Positions 8,378 to 11,122 of a stretch of 11,122 nt of DNA are shown piece after piece. The notes under the pieces are model-generated. The model did not search any database. It had not been told where the DNA came from and worked only from the letters and a program-made list of their open reading frames with translations. Numbering within the stretch: position 1 is the stretch's first letter; every line of letters begins with the position of its first letter. Location of the stretch: NCBI GenBank assembly GCA_030592835.1, contig JAUVIJ010000040.1, forward strand, positions 1 through 11,122, written 5' to 3'. The translations under genes were made by a program, and so were the position numbers. The DNA comes from Candidatus Cloacimonadota bacterium. GTDB lineage: Bacteria; Cloacimonadota; Cloacimonadia; Cloacimonadales; TCS61.

Positions 8378-9127
8378 ATGTCGGGTCATAGTAAATGGAG
8401 TTCAATAAAAAGGAAAAAAGGGGCTCAGGACGCCAAAAGAGCTAAGATCTTTACCCGCCTGGTCAAAGAGATCATAATCTCCGCCCGTGAAGGTGGCGGT
8501 GATCCAGGAGCCAATCCCCGTTTACGCCTGGCAGTTTCAAATGCTAAAAATGCAAATATGCCCAACAGCAATATAGATCGTGCTATTAAAAGAGGAACAG
8601 GAGAGATCGAGGGTGCAAACTACGAAAGTCTGACTTACGAGGGTTACGGTCAAAATGGCGTTGCTATCCTGGTAGAAACACTGACAGATAATAAAATAAG
8701 AACAGTGTCGGAAGTTCGTCATATGTTTTCCAAATATGGTGGCAATATGGCCGAATCGGGATCTGTTTCCTGGATCTTCGAACAGAAAGGACTGATCGAA
8801 CTTGCGGATGCTGATCTCGATGAAGACGAAGTTATGATGGCTTCCCTAGATGCCGGAGCAGAAGATGTGGAAAACAACGATGGTTTTTTTTCAATCTTTA
8901 CTCCCTACAACAATCTGCATATAGTGCATAAAAATTTGGAAGAAGCCGGTTATAATATAGAAAAAGCAGAGTTTATCCAGGTACCCAAGAATACTGTAAA
9001 TGCTGATGATGTTGCTGAAAAATTATTTAAGCTTATCGATAATCTGGAAGATCTGGATGATGTACAGAAGGTCTATGCCAATTTTGAGTTATCCGATGAA
9101 GTTTTGAAAAGGGTTACTCAAGATTGA
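8378..9127 (+). CDS. yebC: YebC/TACO1-family translation-associated protein
   Basis: A 249-residue cytoplasmic protein of the usual family length (E. coli YebC has 246). The N-terminus MSGHSKWSSIK...AQDAKRAKIFTRLVKEI is the family hallmark, followed by GGGDPGANPRLR and NMPNSNIDRAIKRGTG. The central acidic domain contains YEGYG, SEVRHMFSKYGGN and GSVSWIFEQKG. Family members were long annotated as transcription regulators; more recent work on bacterial YebC proteins and mitochondrial TACO1 ties them to translation of proline-rich stretches on the ribosome. GGAG (8369-8372) lies 5 bases before the ATG. Its stop overlaps the start of ruvC by 4 bases, so the two are translationally coupled. No expected residue is obviously missing. 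Confidence 0.96.
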   Translation: MSGHSKWSSIKRKKGAQDAKRAKIFTRLVKEIIISAREGGGDPGANPRLRLAVSNAKNANMPNSNIDRAIKRGTGEIEGANYESLTYEGYGQNGVAILVETLTDNKIRTVSEVRHMFSKYGGNMAESGSVSWIFEQKGLIELADADLDEDEVMMASLDAGAEDVENNDGFFSIFTPYNNLHIVHKNLEEAGYNIEKAEFIQVPKNTVNADDVAEKLFKLIDNLEDLDDVQKVYANFELSDEVLKRVTQD

Positions 9128-9609
9128 TTATTCTTGGCATAGATCCGGGAAGCAGATATTGTGGTTATGGTCTGATTGAAATACAGAATAATCGAATACA
9201 GGCTGCCGGATGTGATGTGATCAAAATCAAAGAAAGTCTCAGTTTACCTCAAAAATTAACCGTGCTCTACAAGGGAATTTCAGATGTGATCAAGGAATAC
9301 AAGCCCGATATGGCTGCGGTAGAAACGATTTTTTATGGCAAGAACATCAAATCTGCTTTTACTCTTGGTCATGCCAGAGGTGTGATCCTGCTGGCTCTGG
9401 CTAACAGTGAGATTACTATCAATGAGTATTCTCCCAGGGAAGTAAAAAAATCCGTGGTCGGGAATGGAAACGCATCCAAAGAACAGGTTCAATATATGAT
9501 AGGTAAAATACTTAAACTCGAAAAAAAGAATATATCACAGGATGCTGCCGATGCTCTGGCAGTTGCTTTATGCTTATTCAATAAACTAAAATTTGCTGCT
9601 AAAAGCTGA
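9124..9609 (+). CDS. ruvC: Holliday junction resolvase RuvC
   Basis: Endonuclease that makes paired cuts in four-way DNA junctions, working with the RuvAB branch-migration complex. The 161-residue protein is slightly shorter than E. coli RuvC (173). All four acidic metal-binding positions are visible: Asp7 in LGIDPGS, Glu67 in AAVETIF, and Asp140 and Asp143 in SQDAADALAVAL. FYGKN (70-74), LGHARGV (81-87) and the VVGNGNASKEQVQ segment (111-123) also match the family. The start is TTG at 9124, inside the end of yebC (TTGA overlap). No later start keeps Asp7, so the rare start codon is well supported, and coupling to yebC translation probably sets its level. ruvA starts 10 bases after the stop. 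Confidence 0.96.
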   Translation: MIILGIDPGSRYCGYGLIEIQNNRIQAAGCDVIKIKESLSLPQKLTVLYKGISDVIKEYKPDMAAVETIFYGKNIKSAFTLGHARGVILLALANSEITINEYSPREVKKSVVGNGNASKEQVQYMIGKILKLEKKNISQDAADALAVALCLFNKLKFAAKS

Positions 9610-9619
9610 GTTTGAAATT

Positions 9620-10231
9620 ATGATAGCATATTTACAGGGAACATTGTCTGCTAAAACTCCAGTAATGACTAATGTTGATTGCAGTGGAGTCGGGTATGAA
9701 GTACACATACCGCTAAGCACTTTTGATCTTCTTCCTCACATTGGAGAGAGTGTGAAACTCTATGTTCATTATTCCTTCAATGAAATAGATGGAGTACGTC
9801 TTTTTGGTTTCTATACAATCGAGGAAAAGGAATTGTTCCGAAACCTGATCTCCGTATCAAAAGTAGGACCTAAAATAGCACTGGCTGTTTTGTCCAGCCT
9901 ATCTGTACAGGATTTTCTTCTTGCTATTACTGCTTCTGATGTCAGATTACTTTCAACAATCTCTGGAATTGGAAAAAAATCAGCCGAAAGGTTAATAATT
10001 GAATTGAAGGATAAAATCGGTCAGATCGTTTCTACAAAATTTCTCAAGGACTCAACTGCATCCGGAAAGAGTTTTATCTACGAGGCCGAATCGGCACTTT
10101 TAACTTTGGGATATAAGATCTATGATATCCGAAAAGCTTTTAAGGTATTACTGAAAGAGGAAGAATATACCAGTTCAGAGGAATTGATAAAAGCTGCTAT
10201 TAAGCTTCTTTATTCCAAGAAAAACATATGA
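9620..10231 (+). CDS. ruvA: Holliday junction branch-migration protein RuvA
   Basis: RuvA tetramers hold the Holliday junction open and load the RuvB motor. From ATG 9620 the protein has 203 residues, the same as E. coli RuvA. Domain I (1-64) is the OB fold, starting MIAYLQGTL and ending RLFGF. Domain II carries two helix-hairpin-helix motifs, SKVGPKIALAVL (80-91) and ISGIGKKSAERL (114-125). Domain III (about 152-203) is the small RuvB-binding helical domain. In E. coli an acidic pin, Glu55-Asp56, lies before the LYGF motif; here the aligned pair reads Ile56-Asp57. No clear Shine-Dalgarno sequence is present, and the start lies 10 bases after the ruvC stop, so reinitiation is likely. An upstream in-frame TTG at 9593 would add nine residues foreign to the family. 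The stop overlaps the next gene (ATGA). No ruvB follows. Confidence 0.96.
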   Translation: MIAYLQGTLSAKTPVMTNVDCSGVGYEVHIPLSTFDLLPHIGESVKLYVHYSFNEIDGVRLFGFYTIEEKELFRNLISVSKVGPKIALAVLSSLSVQDFLLAITASDVRLLSTISGIGKKSAERLIIELKDKIGQIVSTKFLKDSTASGKSFIYEAESALLTLGYKIYDIRKAFKVLLKEEEYTSSEELIKAAIKLLYSKKNI

Positions 10232-11122
10232 TCGATTTTCGCCTGCAAGCCTTTAAGATTATTAATAAGGTATTTTCAAAAAACCTTTATTCAGATAAAT
10301 TATTACATCGGATCCAGACAAAAAATTCCCTAGAAGATCCTGGAATAGGCCTGCTTTATCGCTTAGTGAAAGGTGTGATAAAACAGAAGCTTCAACTCGA
10401 TTGCATCTGCAAACAGTACACAGATCCCCATAAATATAAAAACACAAATTATAAGATTAAAATTCTTCTCTATATATCTTTATATCAGATCCTTTATTTC
10501 GACTCAATACCGGATCATGCTTCGGTAAATGAATCTGTGAATCTGGCAAAAAAGCTTTTTAATGAAACAACCGCAAATTTCGTCAATGCAGTACTGCGTT
10601 CTTTCTTGCGAGATAATAAAAAAATATCCTATCCTCAGGATCAAATCGAGAATTTATCCTGCAAATATTCATTCCCGGTGAATCTGATCAGAACTTGGAT
10701 TGACTACTGGGGATTGGAAAATACCAGAAAACTTTGCCTTTATTTTAATAGCCCTTCCCACTTGAATATCAGGGTGAATTGTATTGCTACCAATCGTGAT
10801 AAATTAAAAACTTATTTTGATCGTCGCAAACTCCACACGATACTATCTCCTGCCAGCGATAAAATTCTGATCTCTGAAAATGGGAGCCAGATCATCCGGG
10901 ATATTGCTTTCAGCGAGGGTTATTTCTCAATTCAGGATCAATCGGCTGCCCTGGTAGTGGAACTTTTAAATCCAAAGGATAATGAATCCATTCTTGACCT
11001 TTTTGCCGGGCCAGGAGGTAAGACCTGTTACATGGCAGAATTAATGGATAGTACCGGAGAGATCATTGCTGTTGATAAATTTCCCAATAAAGTTCGCAAG
11101 ATTAAACAGAATATAGCCAGAC
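10228..11122 (+). CDS. rsmB: 16S rRNA (cytosine-967 C5)-methyltransferase RsmB, 3' end missing
   Basis: SAM-dependent methyltransferase that modifies a cytosine of 16S rRNA (C967 in E. coli). 298 codons are visible of a protein usually about 430-450 long. Residues 5-130 are the NusB-like RNA-binding domain, with DHASVNESVNLAKK (96-109) and FVNAVLR (118-124). YSFPVNLIRTWIDYWG and NSPSHLNIRVN are typical of the linker between domains. EGYFSIQDQSAALV leads to SAM motif I, ILDLFAGPGGKT (255-266), and the ribose-binding acidic residue in AVDKF (Asp283). The two catalytic cysteines lie beyond the window, so activity cannot be judged. ATG 10228 overlaps the ruvA stop (ATGA), which indicates translational coupling within the operon. 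Confidence 0.94.
   Translation, partial: MIDFRLQAFKIINKVFSKNLYSDKLLHRIQTKNSLEDPGIGLLYRLVKGVIKQKLQLDCICKQYTDPHKYKNTNYKIKILLYISLYQILYFDSIPDHASVNESVNLAKKLFNETTANFVNAVLRSFLRDNKKISYPQDQIENLSCKYSFPVNLIRTWIDYWGLENTRKLCLYFNSPSHLNIRVNCIATNRDKLKTYFDRRKLHTILSPASDKILISENGSQIIRDIAFSEGYFSIQDQSAALVVELLNPKDNESILDLFAGPGGKTCYMAELMDSTGEIIAVDKFPNKVRKIKQNIAR

Noticed and set aside
3340..9492. Minus-strand open frames of 60-96 codons inside the plus-strand genes
   Set aside because: All lie fully within well-recognised genes on the other strand and have no recognisable motifs or ribosome binding sites.
9593..9619. TTG 9593 as the ruvA start
   Set aside because: It would add nine residues before the conserved MIAYLQG start and extend into ruvC; length from 9620 equals the usual 203 residues.
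1..11122. tRNA, rRNA, CRISPR, insertion sequence or prophage remains
   Set aside because: The window is almost fully covered by recognisable genes, and I saw no repeat array, cloverleaf or inverted-repeat-bounded element.

Overview
The window reads as AT-rich (about 40% G+C by eye), densely coding chromosomal DNA from a Gram-negative, probably anaerobic bacterium. A PorU-like C25 cysteine peptidase with an FlgD/type IX-secretion-style C-terminal domain, an EF-G-like protein and a molybdenum hydroxylase point to the Bacteroidota/Fibrobacterota/Cloacimonadota part of the tree. Cloacimonadota is my best guess, but it is an inference from style and gene content, not a proof.

Layout. Bases 1-2741 (minus strand, running off the left edge) hold most of a xanthine-dehydrogenase-family enzyme. 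A complete molybdopterin subunit is fused in frame to the start of an FAD subunit, an unusual domain order. A 121-base divergent intergenic region (2742-2862) carries a plausible promoter on each strand. Bases 2863-6240 (plus) encode a 1125-residue secreted C25-family peptidase that resembles the type IX secretion sortase PorU, with its His/Cys dyad intact. After a 79-base spacer, a tightly packed plus-strand operon runs to the right edge: an EF-G-like translation GTPase (6320-8359), yebC (8378-9127), ruvC (9124-9609), ruvA (9620-10231) and rsmB (10228 to the edge, cut off). Gaps in the operon are 18 and 10 bases, with two 4-base stop/start overlaps, and I see no terminator inside it.

How the genes fit together. 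The operon joins translation functions (EF-G-like factor, YebC, the rRNA methyltransferase RsmB) with Holliday-junction processing (RuvC resolvase, RuvA branch-migration subunit). yebC-ruvC-ruvA is a classic bacterial neighbourhood, but ruvB does not follow ruvA; rsmB takes its place. The EF-G-like gene directly before yebC suggests a shared role in non-canonical elongation or stall relief. The oxidoreductase probably needs a separate [2Fe-2S] subunit, not seen here and perhaps encoded past the left edge.

The points most worth a second look are the molybdopterin-FAD fusion, the EF-G-like protein with Ser where the catalytic His is expected, the EF-G-like/yebC pairing, the isolated PorU-like peptidase, a RuvA whose acidic pin looks altered, and a striking excess of the palindrome GATC across the window. 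I found no RNA genes, insertion sequences, CRISPR arrays or long repeats.
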